Part shown: positions 15,582 through 23,999 of the stretch, in pieces
Numbering within the stretch: the stretch's first letter is position 1
How the letters are laid out: each line of letters starts with the position of its first letter
Assembly (NCBI GenBank): GCA_017436815.1
Contig: JAFSCI010000018.1
Span: 1-42,697, forward strand
Direction: 5' to 3'
From: Clostridia bacterium
Lineage (GTDB): Bacteria; Bacillota; Clostridia; Oscillospirales; Acutalibacteraceae
DNA length: 42,697 nucleotides
Translations under genes and position numbers: made by a program
The notes under the pieces: model-generated
What the model saw: the letters and a program-made list of their open reading frames with translations, nothing else
What the model was told of the DNA's origin: nothing
The model's database searches: none

Positions 15582-15632
15582 TTGACATCTCTGAATAAAT
15601 GTTGTATGATAAACTAAGATAGTTCTGAATAA
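15582..15632 (+). promoter_or_regulatory. Promoter of the restriction-modification genes with direct repeats
   Basis: TTGACA (15582-15587), 17-nt spacer, TATGAT (15605-15610). TCTGAATAA is repeated at 15590-15598, inside the spacer, and at 15624-15632, after the start site, a possible operator pair for timed expression; no controller gene is present nearby. Confidence 0.65.
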
Positions 15633-15651
15633 TAATTTGAGTGAGGTTGTT

Positions 15652-17817
15652 ATGAGAAAGTTTTATGAAGTTAAATTAGAATTTGATAATTTATATAAAA
15701 ACGAAGTTATATTTACGGCAATTGTTCCTGTTAATTTGACAATTAATAAGCAATGCAAAATAAAAGGAAAAAATAACACCAATAACGAAGAGTATTATAA
15801 ATGGCAGTTTATTTACTCATTAATATATTCAGGTTTATATAGCAAAGATGTGATTGGAGTTGAAGTAAGCTTTCCGAAAGGAAATAAAGAATCAAACCCT
15901 ATCCGTTTTGATGCCGCTATATTTGATTCTAGTGATTGGTTTGAACATTATAGAAAATGGCATGAGGAAAGAAACGCAATTTCACTAGAATGGCTTAGAA
16001 AACATTTGATAGGTGTCATTGAATTTAAAAATGAAAATAGCAAATCAATAGAAAGTGTTTACAATGTACAGCTAAAACCTTCTTTAAAAGAAGTTGAAAG
16101 TGATTTTGCTATTGGTATTATTTATGATACTGAAAAATTGTATTTATTTAAAAAGACCTCTAACCTATTTTTAAGACTAGATGATTCATTAAATCTAAAA
16201 GGCGATTCTTCTACAATAAAGGAATTATCTTTAGAAATTCCAGATGGATATTACAAGATTCCATCATTTGAACAGTTGTTAAAAAGAATTACAAACATCG
16301 AAATTGATGTAACCAAAAGAACAATTGATGATTTGGAGGTTATTTCAGGTAGTTACAGCAAGCAATTATCCGAAGGAATTCATAACATTTTAAAAGTTAT
16401 GGATAGTGTGAGCATGAAAAATCAGAGAGGTTATGAGATACTTATACAAGTAATGGCTTTGAAGATTTTTGACGAAAAGCAGAATGAGGAATTAAAAAAT
16501 AAATTTCTTCAATTTTATCAAACAAAAGATGAAAAAGAAAAATTGGATTTGCTTTTTTACATAACAAAAAAGGAAAGAAATTATGTGTCGCTAAATGATG
16601 AAAACATACAAGAGTTCATAAAAAGAATGAGAACATTGTATAATAAAGCGGCTGCAAAGTATCATTATATTTTAAAAAAATCAGACTCAGAAACAATAAT
16701 ATGGGAAAAAGAAGAGCATGTTAAAATAATTGCTGCTATTGTTGAACAATTTCAAAATTATACATTCATAAAATCGGAAAAGAGCGATTTATATCAAATT
16801 GTTTTTTACAAATTTGCAAGTGAATTCTCTAAAGCAGACAAAGGACAGTTTTTAACACCTTTGCCAATTATAGATTTTATTGTAAGAATTATGAATCCTA
16901 GAAACAACGAGAGCATTATAGACCCTACATCTGGTATTGCAGATTTTTTGTCTGTTTCATATGTAAATTCAAAAAGCACTTTAGATGACGGTAATTTTTA
17001 TGGTTGTGATAACGATGAAAATATGATAATGTTAGCACAACTAAATATGTTGTTAAATGGTGATGGTAATGCAATATTAAAATACAGACCATCTTGGGGG
17101 TCAATTACATGGAAGTTTGACGAAAGAAATGACCTTGTAAGATTAATTCCGTCTATGCATAAAGATGGAAATTGGGATAACTGGTTAGACCAAACTAAAT
17201 TAAAAAAATTTGACATAGTTTTAACCAATCCGCCTTTTGGCGAAGACAGAAAAATAGAAGCAAAAACTTCCTCAGATAAAGAAATCTTGGAAATGTATCA
17301 TTTATGGAATGAAAGCAGATGCGGAAATTGGATAGACCCAGGATTATTATTTTTAGAGAATACCTATCGTATTTTAGAAGAACATGGGCGAATGGGCATC
17401 GTTTTATCTAATTCTATAGCATCAATAGATAGATGGAAGAAAGCAAGGGAATGGTTAGTATCCAATATGAGAATTGTTGCATTATTTGACCTTCCTTCAA
17501 ATATTTTTGCGGACACAGGAGTTAATACTACAATCATAGTTGCATACAAGCCAACCAGTAAGGAATTAGAAAAATTAAAACAGCAAGATTATGAGATTTT
17601 CATTAAAAAAATAAACAATATTGGTTATGAGGTACGGACAAGTAAAAGAGTAAAGTATTATAACCCTATTTATAAAATCAACCCCGTTACATTTGATGTC
17701 GAAATTGACGAAAAAGGCAACCCCATTCTTGAAGAAGATTTTACAAAGACCATTAGTGATTTTAAGGATTGGTGCTTATCACAAGAGAAAACTTTGTCTG
17801 ATTTGTTTGTTAAATGA
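15652..17817 (+). CDS. Restriction-modification enzyme: PD-(D/E)XK nuclease fused to N6-adenine methyltransferase
   Basis: 721 aa from the ATG at 15652, with a GTGAGG RBS 6 nt upstream; a TTG five codons earlier is less likely. Residues about 40-165 resemble the HsdR N-terminal nuclease fold: RFDAAIFD (D87), VIEFK (E124, K126) and VQLK (Q140, K142). Residues about 240-680 are a Type I-style M subunit with GQFLTP (about 399), motif I IIDPTSGIADFL (about 422-433) and the catalytic NPPF (526-529). Both cleavage and methylation sit in one chain, as in BcgI-like systems, and the S subunit follows with overlap. There is no helicase/translocase domain and no separate hsdR. AT-rich codon use differs from the neighbours, pointing to transfer. 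Confidence 0.87.
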   Translation: MRKFYEVKLEFDNLYKNEVIFTAIVPVNLTINKQCKIKGKNNTNNEEYYKWQFIYSLIYSGLYSKDVIGVEVSFPKGNKESNPIRFDAAIFDSSDWFEHYRKWHEERNAISLEWLRKHLIGVIEFKNENSKSIESVYNVQLKPSLKEVESDFAIGIIYDTEKLYLFKKTSNLFLRLDDSLNLKGDSSTIKELSLEIPDGYYKIPSFEQLLKRITNIEIDVTKRTIDDLEVISGSYSKQLSEGIHNILKVMDSVSMKNQRGYEILIQVMALKIFDEKQNEELKNKFLQFYQTKDEKEKLDLLFYITKKERNYVSLNDENIQEFIKRMRTLYNKAAAKYHYILKKSDSETIIWEKEEHVKIIAAIVEQFQNYTFIKSEKSDLYQIVFYKFASEFSKADKGQFLTPLPIIDFIVRIMNPRNNESIIDPTSGIADFLSVSYVNSKSTLDDGNFYGCDNDENMIMLAQLNMLLNGDGNAILKYRPSWGSITWKFDERNDLVRLIPSMHKDGNWDNWLDQTKLKKFDIVLTNPPFGEDRKIEAKTSSDKEILEMYHLWNESRCGNWIDPGLLFLENTYRILEEHGRMGIVLSNSIASIDRWKKAREWLVSNMRIVALFDLPSNIFADTGVNTTIIVAYKPTSKELEKLKQQDYEIFIKKINNIGYEVRTSKRVKYYNPIYKINPVTFDVEIDEKGNPILEEDFTKTISDFKDWCLSQEKTLSDLFVK

Positions 17818-17825
17818 GGTGTATC

Positions 17826-19229
17826 ATGACAAAATTAAGTGAAATAGTTTCTAATAATTATTCTCTTTCTCCTTCGAACTATAATATAATTAATGGTGGA
17901 AATGCGGAAAGAATCAAATTAAAGGACTTATTAGATAGACCTCTTGAAAAAAGTGATAACGGTTCTGATGTAGGATTTTCGGCATATTTATCGCAGTCTG
18001 ATTACTATTTTATGAGAGCAAAATCATTAGATAGCAAATTCTACACACCTATGCCTTTTGGTGAAGCTGTTGTTCCTATGAACAAAAAAAATTTCCAACA
18101 GTATAATCTAAAAAAAGGTGATATTCTCATCTCCAAAGATTCTAATATTGGAGAATGTGTAGTTTTATCTAGGGATATGCCTAATTTTATGCCTTGCGGT
18201 GCTTTATATAGATTGCCTTTAAGCAAAAATAAGCTATATGTTTTAGCAATGATAAAAAGCAACGACTTTAGAAGACAATTAGATAAAATTGTTCCAATTG
18301 GAGCAACAATAAGACACGCAGGCAAGAAATTTTTGGAATGTACTATTCCTTTTCCTAAAAGTAATAGAGAAAAAACAATTCAAAACATAGAGAAATTAGT
18401 TGCACAAGTTGTTGAAATAGAACAGCTTATTATAGATAAGGATAATGAAATATTTAATAAAATTTTAAACGAGTTGTTAAATGGTTGCAAAAAAGATATA
18501 GTTAATCTTTCCGTCAAAACTAATCTCTCAGAAATCATTGAATCTACTAGATTAGATGCTAGTTATTATTCACCTATGGCGAAAAAACAGAAAGCAATAT
18601 TGTCAAATTATGAATATGGTTTTCATACATTAGAAGAAATGGGATATACCATTAAGCGTGGTCAAAACTTGCAAATTAGCAATATTGGTAAAAGTGTATA
18701 TTCGAACACCTTTAAAAAAGGATATTATACAGTAATTAAGCCAACTAATTTTTCGGATTATGGAACTGTAGAATCATTTGAATATCTGGGCAACAAAAAT
18801 CAACTTATCACATTAAATGATGGAGATATTGTTTTTTCAGGTGAAGGTACTGTCGGAAAATGTGTTCTGTTTACTGATACTCAGGAAAAATGGATTACAA
18901 ATATTCACGGTATTGTATTACACAAGGACAAAGCAAATTTAGTGGAATCTGCTTTTGTGGCTTGTTTTCTTCGTTTTTTACGAAAATGGGGATACTACGA
19001 CCACTTTACAGTGGGTGGACAAGGCGGTAGTTTGGGAAAAAATTATTGGGATGCTGTTGTAATTCCTAATATGCCTTCAGAAGTAAAAAATGAAATTGCA
19101 AATTTATATTTTGCAAAAGAAACTAATATTAGCAAATTTGAAAAAATGGGAATTATTCAGCTTGACAAAACAAAAAAAGAAATAGAAGTAAAATTATCTT
19201 TATTGATACAAGAAATTACTTCTAAATAA
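17826..19229 (+). CDS. hsdS: Restriction-modification specificity (S) subunit
   Basis: 467 aa from the ATG at 17826, with GAGGTG a few bases before it; an ATG at 17814 overlapping the previous stop lacks an RBS. There are two target-recognition half-domains (about 1-190 and 245-430), each ending in a long helix (VAQVVEIEQLIIDKDNEIF about 190-210, and the last 40 residues). This is the HsdS plan for reading a bipartite DNA site. It would supply specificity to the nuclease-methyltransferase encoded just upstream. AT-rich like its partner. Confidence 0.88.
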   Translation: MTKLSEIVSNNYSLSPSNYNIINGGNAERIKLKDLLDRPLEKSDNGSDVGFSAYLSQSDYYFMRAKSLDSKFYTPMPFGEAVVPMNKKNFQQYNLKKGDILISKDSNIGECVVLSRDMPNFMPCGALYRLPLSKNKLYVLAMIKSNDFRRQLDKIVPIGATIRHAGKKFLECTIPFPKSNREKTIQNIEKLVAQVVEIEQLIIDKDNEIFNKILNELLNGCKKDIVNLSVKTNLSEIIESTRLDASYYSPMAKKQKAILSNYEYGFHTLEEMGYTIKRGQNLQISNIGKSVYSNTFKKGYYTVIKPTNFSDYGTVESFEYLGNKNQLITLNDGDIVFSGEGTVGKCVLFTDTQEKWITNIHGIVLHKDKANLVESAFVACFLRFLRKWGYYDHFTVGGQGGSLGKNYWDAVVIPNMPSEVKNEIANLYFAKETNISKFEKMGIIQLDKTKKEIEVKLSLLIQEITSK

Positions 19230-19335
19230 TTTGTCTTAATATAACCGTTCGTTGATTATAAAATATATCTCAAAAGTTATATGTTTTAACTCTTTTATCT
19301 CAACTATCACCATAGAGTATAAAAGATAAATAATA

Positions 19336-19367
19336 AAAATCCTGCCGACAATAATCGACAGGATTTT
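19336..19367. terminator. Terminator after the S subunit gene
   Basis: AAAATCCTGCCGA/TCGACAGGATTTT stem with one bulge and T-rich flank. The 100 nt between the S gene and this point hold nothing I recognise. Confidence 0.75.
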
Positions 19368-19369
19368 CG

Positions 19370-19539
19370 TTTTGGCAGGGGCAGAAGGGTACTCTGCGTC
19401 AGCTACATTTCGACCGCTGCGTGCGGTGCCCGAAATGTATGCTTTACTCGAGACTTCACAGTCCGCAAATGTTGTCGCACATTTGCGGATGCTTCGACGA
19501 ACCCTACGGGTTCGCATACTATTACACAAACAAGAAAAA
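19370..19539. repeat. Cluster of GC-rich hairpins next to tRNA-Ser
   Basis: After TTTTGGCAGGGGCAGAAGGG there are four stem-loops in a row: GCAGA/TCTGC (19381-19397), ACATTTCG/CGAAATGT with inner ACCGC/GCGGT (19405-19438), TCCGCAAATGT/ACATTTGCGGA (19462-19489) and CGAACCC/GGGTTCG (19498-19514). The segment is much more GC-rich than the island before it. The translated frames are not protein-like. GGCAGGGGCAGAAGGG looks like the reverse of a tRNA 3' end, so a dead tRNA or tRNA-targeted repeat is possible. Confidence 0.6.
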
Positions 19540-19573
19540 AGACAACGCACCAAAAGGTGTGTTGTCTTTTTTT
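19540..19573. terminator. Terminator beside tRNA-Ser
   Basis: AGACAACGCACC/GGTGTGTTGTCT stem with AAAA loop, and A and T runs on both sides. It is placed to end the minus-strand tRNA-Ser transcript. Confidence 0.8.
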
Positions 19574-19664
19574 GGCGGAGAAGGAGGGATTCGAACCCTC
19601 GAACCGCTTTTAACGGTTACACGATTTCCAATCGTGCGCGCTCGACCAACTACGCGACTTCTCC
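19573..19664 (-). tRNA. tRNA-Ser(GGA)
   Basis: 92 nt with encoded CCA. The acceptor GGAGAAG pairs with CTTCTCC, the discriminator is G, the anticodon stem CACGA/TCGTG holds loop TTGGAAA (anticodon GGA, reads UCC/UCU), there is a long variable arm (AACCGTTAAAAGCGGTT) as expected of class II tRNAs, and the T-arm is GGTTCGAATCC. Confidence 0.96.
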
Positions 19665-19785
19665 ATTTTTTATTAAATTGTCGGCACACTAATTCAGTGC
19701 GCCCGTATATTATACATAATAGTAAAGAAAAAATCAAGTATTTTTTATCTTTTATTAAAATAAATATTTTTTTGGCTTTTTCTGT

Positions 19786-19862
19786 TTGACAAACGCCTTG
19801 GATAATCGTATAATTGTCTATGTTAAAATTACCCGTCAAAATATTTTTTGGTCGGGCTTTTT
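19786..19862 (+). promoter_or_regulatory. Consensus promoter and leader hairpin of the DUF1846 gene
   Basis: TTGACA (19786-19791), 17-nt spacer, TATAAT (19809-19814). The leader contains a weak stem CCCG...CGGG (19832-19856) followed by CTTTTTT, which resembles an attenuator. Confidence 0.65.
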
Positions 19863-19891
19863 TATTTGGGCTCTAAGGATGGTTTTATTTT

Positions 19892-21376
19892 ATGTATAAA
19901 ATTGGGTTTGATAATGAAAAATACATAAAACTGCAGTCACAAAATATTCGCGACCGCATTAACGCTTTTGGCGACAAGCTTTATATGGAGTTCGGCGGAA
20001 AGCTGTTTGACGATTATCATGCGGCGCGTGTACTCCCGGGTTTTGAGCCCGACTCTAAGGTAAAAATGCTTTTAGAGCTTAAAGACGAAGCTGAAATTAT
20101 TATTGTAATAAGCGCCGACGCTATTGAAAAGAACAAGCGCCGTGGTGATTTGGGTATTACCTACGACCTTGACACTCTGCGCCTTATAGACGCTTTAAGA
20201 GAAATAGGTCTTTACGTTGGCAGCGTGGTTATCACACACTACACCGGTCAGCCTTTGGCAGAGGTTTTTGAGTCCAGACTTAAAAACCTTGGCATAAACG
20301 TTTACCGCCACTTCCCTATTAAAGATTATCCTTCAAATCTACCGCTTATTGTTAGTGATGACGGTTTTGGAAAGAATGATTACATAAAAACCTCACGCCG
20401 TTTGGTTGTTGTAACCGCCCCCGGTCCCGGAAGCGGCAAAATGGCAACCTGCCTTTCTCAACTTTACCACGAGCACAAACACGGTATTAAAGCCGGATAT
20501 GCTAAGTTTGAAACCTTCCCTGTTTGGAATATTCCGCTTAAGCACCCCGTCAATACCGCTTACGAAGCCGCAACGGCAGATTTAAGCGACGTTAATATGA
20601 TTGACCACTACCACTTAGAAGCATACGGAAAAACTGCAATTAACTACAACCGTGATATTGAAATTTTCCCTGTTTTAAATGCTATGATGCAGCGCATCTT
20701 AGGCGAGTCACCCTACAAAAGTCCTACAGATATGGGCGTTAATATGGTTGGCTTTTGTATTGCCGACGATGACGCCGTGCGCAATGCCGCAAAGCAAGAA
20801 ATTATACGCCGTTACTACACTGCCCTTGTTAATTTGCGTCAGGGTATGGGCAGTGAATCGGAAGTAGCAAGAATTGAAATTTTAATGAACAGCGTGGGTG
20901 TCAGCGCCCTCGACCGCCCCGTTGTAAAAGCGGCCTTGGCAAAGGCAGAGCTTACAGGCGGCCCCGCTACTGCTATTGAGTTGCCCGACGGCAGACTCAT
21001 AACGGGTAAAACATCTTCCCTGCTTGGCGCATCGGCATCTATGTTGCTAAACTGCCTTAAAGAGCTTGCAGGCATACCCGATGAAATAGAGCTTATATCT
21101 CCGCAAATTATTGAGCCTATTCAAAAGCTAAAGACCGACTTTATGGGAAACCACAACCCACGCCTTCATACAGACGAAATTTTAATTGCGCTATCAATAT
21201 GCGCCGTAACCGACGAGGTTGCAAAAAAAGCGCTCGACAGCGTGCCAAAGCTTAAAAATCTCGAGGCTCACTCTTCGGTTATACTTTCCCGCATAGATGA
21301 GCAGGTATTCAGAAAGCTCGGCGTCAATATGACCTACGAGCCACAATACCAAACCAAAAAGCTATATCATAACTAA
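19892..21376 (+). CDS. DUF1846 (UPF0371) family protein
   Basis: 494 aa, the normal length of DUF1846 proteins. Typical segments are the N-terminal GFDNEKYIKLQSQNI, FGGKLFDDYHAARVLPGF, a P-loop-like TAPGPGSGKMATCLSQLYH near residues 175-195, and KFETFPVWNIPLKHPVN. Members are cytosolic and structurally characterised but have no agreed biochemical role. The APGPGSGK loop suggests nucleotide or phosphate binding. A full-consensus promoter and an AAGGA RBS drive it alone; the gene ends in a bidirectional terminator. Confidence 0.9.
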   Translation: MYKIGFDNEKYIKLQSQNIRDRINAFGDKLYMEFGGKLFDDYHAARVLPGFEPDSKVKMLLELKDEAEIIIVISADAIEKNKRRGDLGITYDLDTLRLIDALREIGLYVGSVVITHYTGQPLAEVFESRLKNLGINVYRHFPIKDYPSNLPLIVSDDGFGKNDYIKTSRRLVVVTAPGPGSGKMATCLSQLYHEHKHGIKAGYAKFETFPVWNIPLKHPVNTAYEAATADLSDVNMIDHYHLEAYGKTAINYNRDIEIFPVLNAMMQRILGESPYKSPTDMGVNMVGFCIADDDAVRNAAKQEIIRRYYTALVNLRQGMGSESEVARIEILMNSVGVSALDRPVVKAALAKAELTGGPATAIELPDGRLITGKTSSLLGASASMLLNCLKELAGIPDEIELISPQIIEPIQKLKTDFMGNHNPRLHTDEILIALSICAVTDEVAKKALDSVPKLKNLEAHSSVILSRIDEQVFRKLGVNMTYEPQYQTKKLYHN

Positions 21377-21413
21377 AAAAACGACGAGAACGGAATGTTC
21401 TCGTCGTTTTTTT
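21375..21413. terminator. Bidirectional terminator
   Basis: AAAAAAACGACGAGAAC/GTTCTCGTCGTTTTTTT around GGAAT, between the convergent DUF1846 and chromate transporter genes. Confidence 0.9.
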
Positions 21414-21416
21414 GTT

Positions 21417-22010
21417 TTACATACTAAATACTATTCCTGCTACGGCGCCTATACCCAAAAAGGCAACGGGATGAATTTTTTTGAATTTTAAAATTCCCAA
21501 AAATAACACAACCGCAAGTATTAAAGGTTTTATGTTTATAACGCTAAGCCAGTCAATATTGCTAAAGGTTTCGGGGATATTCAAAATGGTGTTTTTTATA
21601 AGCAATAGCGCCGCTGCGCAAATAAGTCCGACCGATGCAGGTCTTATGCCGTAAAATGCACCCTTAACAAATCTATTTTCCTTAAATTTGTTTAAAAATC
21701 CCGCTATAATTACAATAATTATTACCGACGGCATTACAAGTCCTATAGTCGCAACAACGCCACCCAAAATACCAATAAAACTGCTGCCGTAATGTTCTGA
21801 TACGGTAGTAAAGCCAACGTAGGTAGCCATATTTACACCAATTGGACCGGGTGTTGATTCCGAAATAGCTATCATATCGGCAAGCTGAGAGGTAGTAAAC
21901 CAACCCGTAGATTCCGATAAATCATACAAAAACGGCATAGTAGCCATACCGCCGCCAACGGCGAAAAGTCCTATTTTAAAGAATTCGAAAAACAACTTCA
22001 AAAATATCAT
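21417..22010 (-). CDS. chrA: Chromate transporter, short-chain CHR protein (second of a pair)
   Basis: 197 aa, five to six membrane helices, a single CHR domain. The conserved motifs are GLFAVGGGMATMPF near the start and ESTPGPIGVNMATYVGF at about 48-64. Its ATG overlaps the stop of the partner (ATGA), so the two are translationally coupled; short CHR proteins work as heterologous pairs with opposite topology. Their role is chromate/sulfate-type anion transport, though physiological substrates in gut anaerobes are unproven. Confidence 0.9.
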   Translation of the reverse strand: MIFLKLFFEFFKIGLFAVGGGMATMPFLYDLSESTGWFTTSQLADMIAISESTPGPIGVNMATYVGFTTVSEHYGSSFIGILGGVVATIGLVMPSVIIIVIIAGFLNKFKENRFVKGAFYGIRPASVGLICAAALLLIKNTILNIPETFSNIDWLSVINIKPLILAVVLFLGILKFKKIHPVAFLGIGAVAGIVFSM

Positions 22011-22549
22011 TTGCTCTTCTCCTTCTTAACGTTTATCGCTATTCCGAGCGCTGCGGTTATAATTACAAAAATAACCGGGCTTATATCTAAAAACGTGCTG
22101 AGCAAGGCTACGGCTATAAAAATTACAACACCGATTTTGTCTATAACGGCCTTTTTCGCAAGGGTAATTACCGAGCTTACAACAAGCGCCAAAACGCAGG
22201 CACGTATTCCCGCAAAGGCGTGCTGAACAATGGCTAAATCGGCAAAATTAGAAATAAGCGCCGCTAAAGCAACAATAATCACAAGTGACGGAAAAATCAT
22301 ACCCAAAGTCGCTACAATCGCACCTAAAATTCCCTTTACCTTATAGCCTACAAAGGTAGCGGTATTAACCGCAATAATACCGGGCGTACACTGACCGACA
22401 GCATAGTAATCGGTAAGCTCGTTTTCGGTGATCCAGTCCTTATTCTCAACAAGTTCCCTTTTAAACATAGGCAGCATTGCAATACCGCCACCAAAGGTAA
22501 CGGCGCCTATCTTTGCAAAGGTAATGAACAGTTGCCAAAAAATCTTCAT
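22007..22549 (-). CDS. chrA: Chromate transporter, short-chain CHR protein (first of a pair)
   Basis: 180 aa, a single CHR domain with FGGGIAMLPMFKRELVE near the start and VGQCTPGIIAVNTATFVGY at about 50-68. RBS GGAGG lies 7 nt before the ATG. It forms a coupled pair with 21417-22010 and lacks the fused second half of long ChrA, so the two products together make one transporter. Divergent from mtaB across 120 bp. Confidence 0.9.
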   Translation of the reverse strand: MKIFWQLFITFAKIGAVTFGGGIAMLPMFKRELVENKDWITENELTDYYAVGQCTPGIIAVNTATFVGYKVKGILGAIVATLGMIFPSLVIIVALAALISNFADLAIVQHAFAGIRACVLALVVSSVITLAKKAVIDKIGVVIFIAVALLSTFLDISPVIFVIITAALGIAINVKKEKSK

Positions 22550-22609
22550 AACCTAACCTCCAAATTTGTTTTAGTATACTACATATTTTTAAATAAGTAA
22601 ATATGTAAC

Positions 22610-22638
22610 TTGAAAACCCATGCAATTTCAGATATAAT
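22610..22638 (+). promoter_or_regulatory. Promoter of mtaB
   Basis: TTGAAA (22610-22615), 17-nt spacer, TATAAT (22633-22638), 33 nt before the ATG. Confidence 0.65.
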
Positions 22639-22671
22639 ATATTTGCTATTTTATTTGCTAAGGATATTTTT

Positions 22672-23955
22672 ATGAACGTAAAATTTCACACACTCGGTTG
22701 CAAGGTTAATCAGTACGAAACAGAGGTTGTAATGCAAATGTTCAAAGAGGGGTCGCATACCTCTTGCGCAAATTTGCCTTACGATGTTTTTGTCGTTAAC
22801 TCTTGCACCGTTACTGCCGAGAGTGACCGCAAAACAAGGCAGATAATACATAAATTCCGCCGAGAAAATAAAGACGCCGTTATAATTTTGTTTGGTTGCT
22901 TCCCGCAAGCATTTAAAGAAAAGGCCGAACAAATAACCGATGCCGATATAATACTCGGTAACACCAACACCGCCGACGTTTACAGTTGTTTTGAGGAGTA
23001 TTTAAAAACCAGACAACGAATAGTGCGCATAACTAAGCACGAAAAAGGCGAAAAATACAACACTCCGTGTATAAACAGCTTTAGCGAGCGCACCAGAGCG
23101 TATATGAAAATTGAGGACGGCTGTGAGAGATACTGCTCATACTGTATTATTCCGTTTTCACGTGGAAAAGTTCGTTCTAAAAGCATTTTGGATATAAAAA
23201 ACGAGGCCTATGCCCTTGCCGCTGCAGGATATAAAGAAATTGTTTTGGTAGGCATAAATCTTTCGGCCTACGGCTCCGATATCGGCCTTAATCTTTGCGA
23301 TGCAGTCGAGGCCGTTAGCCAGATAGACGGCGTAAAACGAATACGCCTTGGCTCTTTAGAGCCCGACCATATAACCAATAGAGAGTTAGAAATTTTAAGC
23401 AAAAACGAAAAGTTCTGCCCGCAATTTCATTTATCGCTCCAGTCAGGCTCTGACGCCACCCTCAAACGTATGAACCGTCATTACGATTCGGCATTTTATT
23501 ACGATTTGATTTTAAGAATACGCTCCTATTTTGAAAATCCGTCAATCACTACCGATATTATGGTAGGCTTTGCCGGAGAAACCGAGCAGGAGTTTAACGA
23601 GAGCCTTGCCTTTGCTAAAAAGTGCGGCTTTGCCAAGGCCCACGTTTTTGCATACTCACGCAGATTCGGTACCTTTGCCGACACTTTAAAGGACCAGATC
23701 TTAGAGAGTACAAAACAAGAGCGCAGCAAAAAAATGATAGCAGTCTGCACCCTCGGCGCCAACGAATTTTTGCAAAGCCAGGTTGGCCTTACCCTTAGCG
23801 TTCTTTTTGAAACCGAGGAAAACGGAGTATTTTGCGGATATTCCAAAAACTACGTAAAGGTAAAATGTAAAGCCCAAAACAACCTTTGCCATACTATTAA
23901 ATCGGTTAAAATCACCGCCGCCAAAGACGGCTATTTAGAGGGCGAAATTATATAA
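22672..23955 (+). CDS. mtaB: tRNA t6A37 methylthiotransferase MtaB
   Basis: 427 aa. Radical SAM methylthiotransferase that converts t6A at position 37 of ANN-decoding tRNAs to ms2t6A. The N-terminal UPF0004 domain starts with FHTLGCKVNQYETE, the MtaB signature, and supplies Cys for the auxiliary cluster (GCKVN, NSCTV, FGCFPQ). The radical SAM CxxxCxxC is in GCERYCSYCIIPFSRG near residue 147. A C-terminal TRAM-like segment follows from about 365. Length is normal for the family. RBS AAGGA precedes the ATG. Confidence 0.95.
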   Translation: MNVKFHTLGCKVNQYETEVVMQMFKEGSHTSCANLPYDVFVVNSCTVTAESDRKTRQIIHKFRRENKDAVIILFGCFPQAFKEKAEQITDADIILGNTNTADVYSCFEEYLKTRQRIVRITKHEKGEKYNTPCINSFSERTRAYMKIEDGCERYCSYCIIPFSRGKVRSKSILDIKNEAYALAAAGYKEIVLVGINLSAYGSDIGLNLCDAVEAVSQIDGVKRIRLGSLEPDHITNRELEILSKNEKFCPQFHLSLQSGSDATLKRMNRHYDSAFYYDLILRIRSYFENPSITTDIMVGFAGETEQEFNESLAFAKKCGFAKAHVFAYSRRFGTFADTLKDQILESTKQERSKKMIAVCTLGANEFLQSQVGLTLSVLFETEENGVFCGYSKNYVKVKCKAQNNLCHTIKSVKITAAKDGYLEGEII

Positions 23956-23997
23956 AAAACGATGGAACCAAGCGTTTTTAAGGTTCCATCGTCTATT
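23954..23997. terminator. Bidirectional terminator
   Basis: ACGATGGAACC/GGTTCCATCGT stem with A and T runs, between the convergent mtaB and HAD genes. Confidence 0.85.
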
Positions 23998-23999
23998 TT

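Noticed and set aside
15652..19229. Classical Type I restriction system with hsdR lost
   Set aside because: The methyltransferase already carries a nuclease-like domain in frame, so a missing hsdR need not mean an incomplete system.
19540..19573. Integron attC site
   Set aside because: The arms lack the RYYYAAC/GTTRRRY core sites and form a simple perfect stem with a T-run, i.e. a terminator.
19372..19839. Several open frames of 105-122 codons across the hairpin cluster and tRNA-Ser
   Set aside because: They run through the tRNA and terminator on both strands and give the well-known spurious tRNA-derived peptides (RRRRDSNPR, GEGGIRTLEP); no RBS or protein-like composition.
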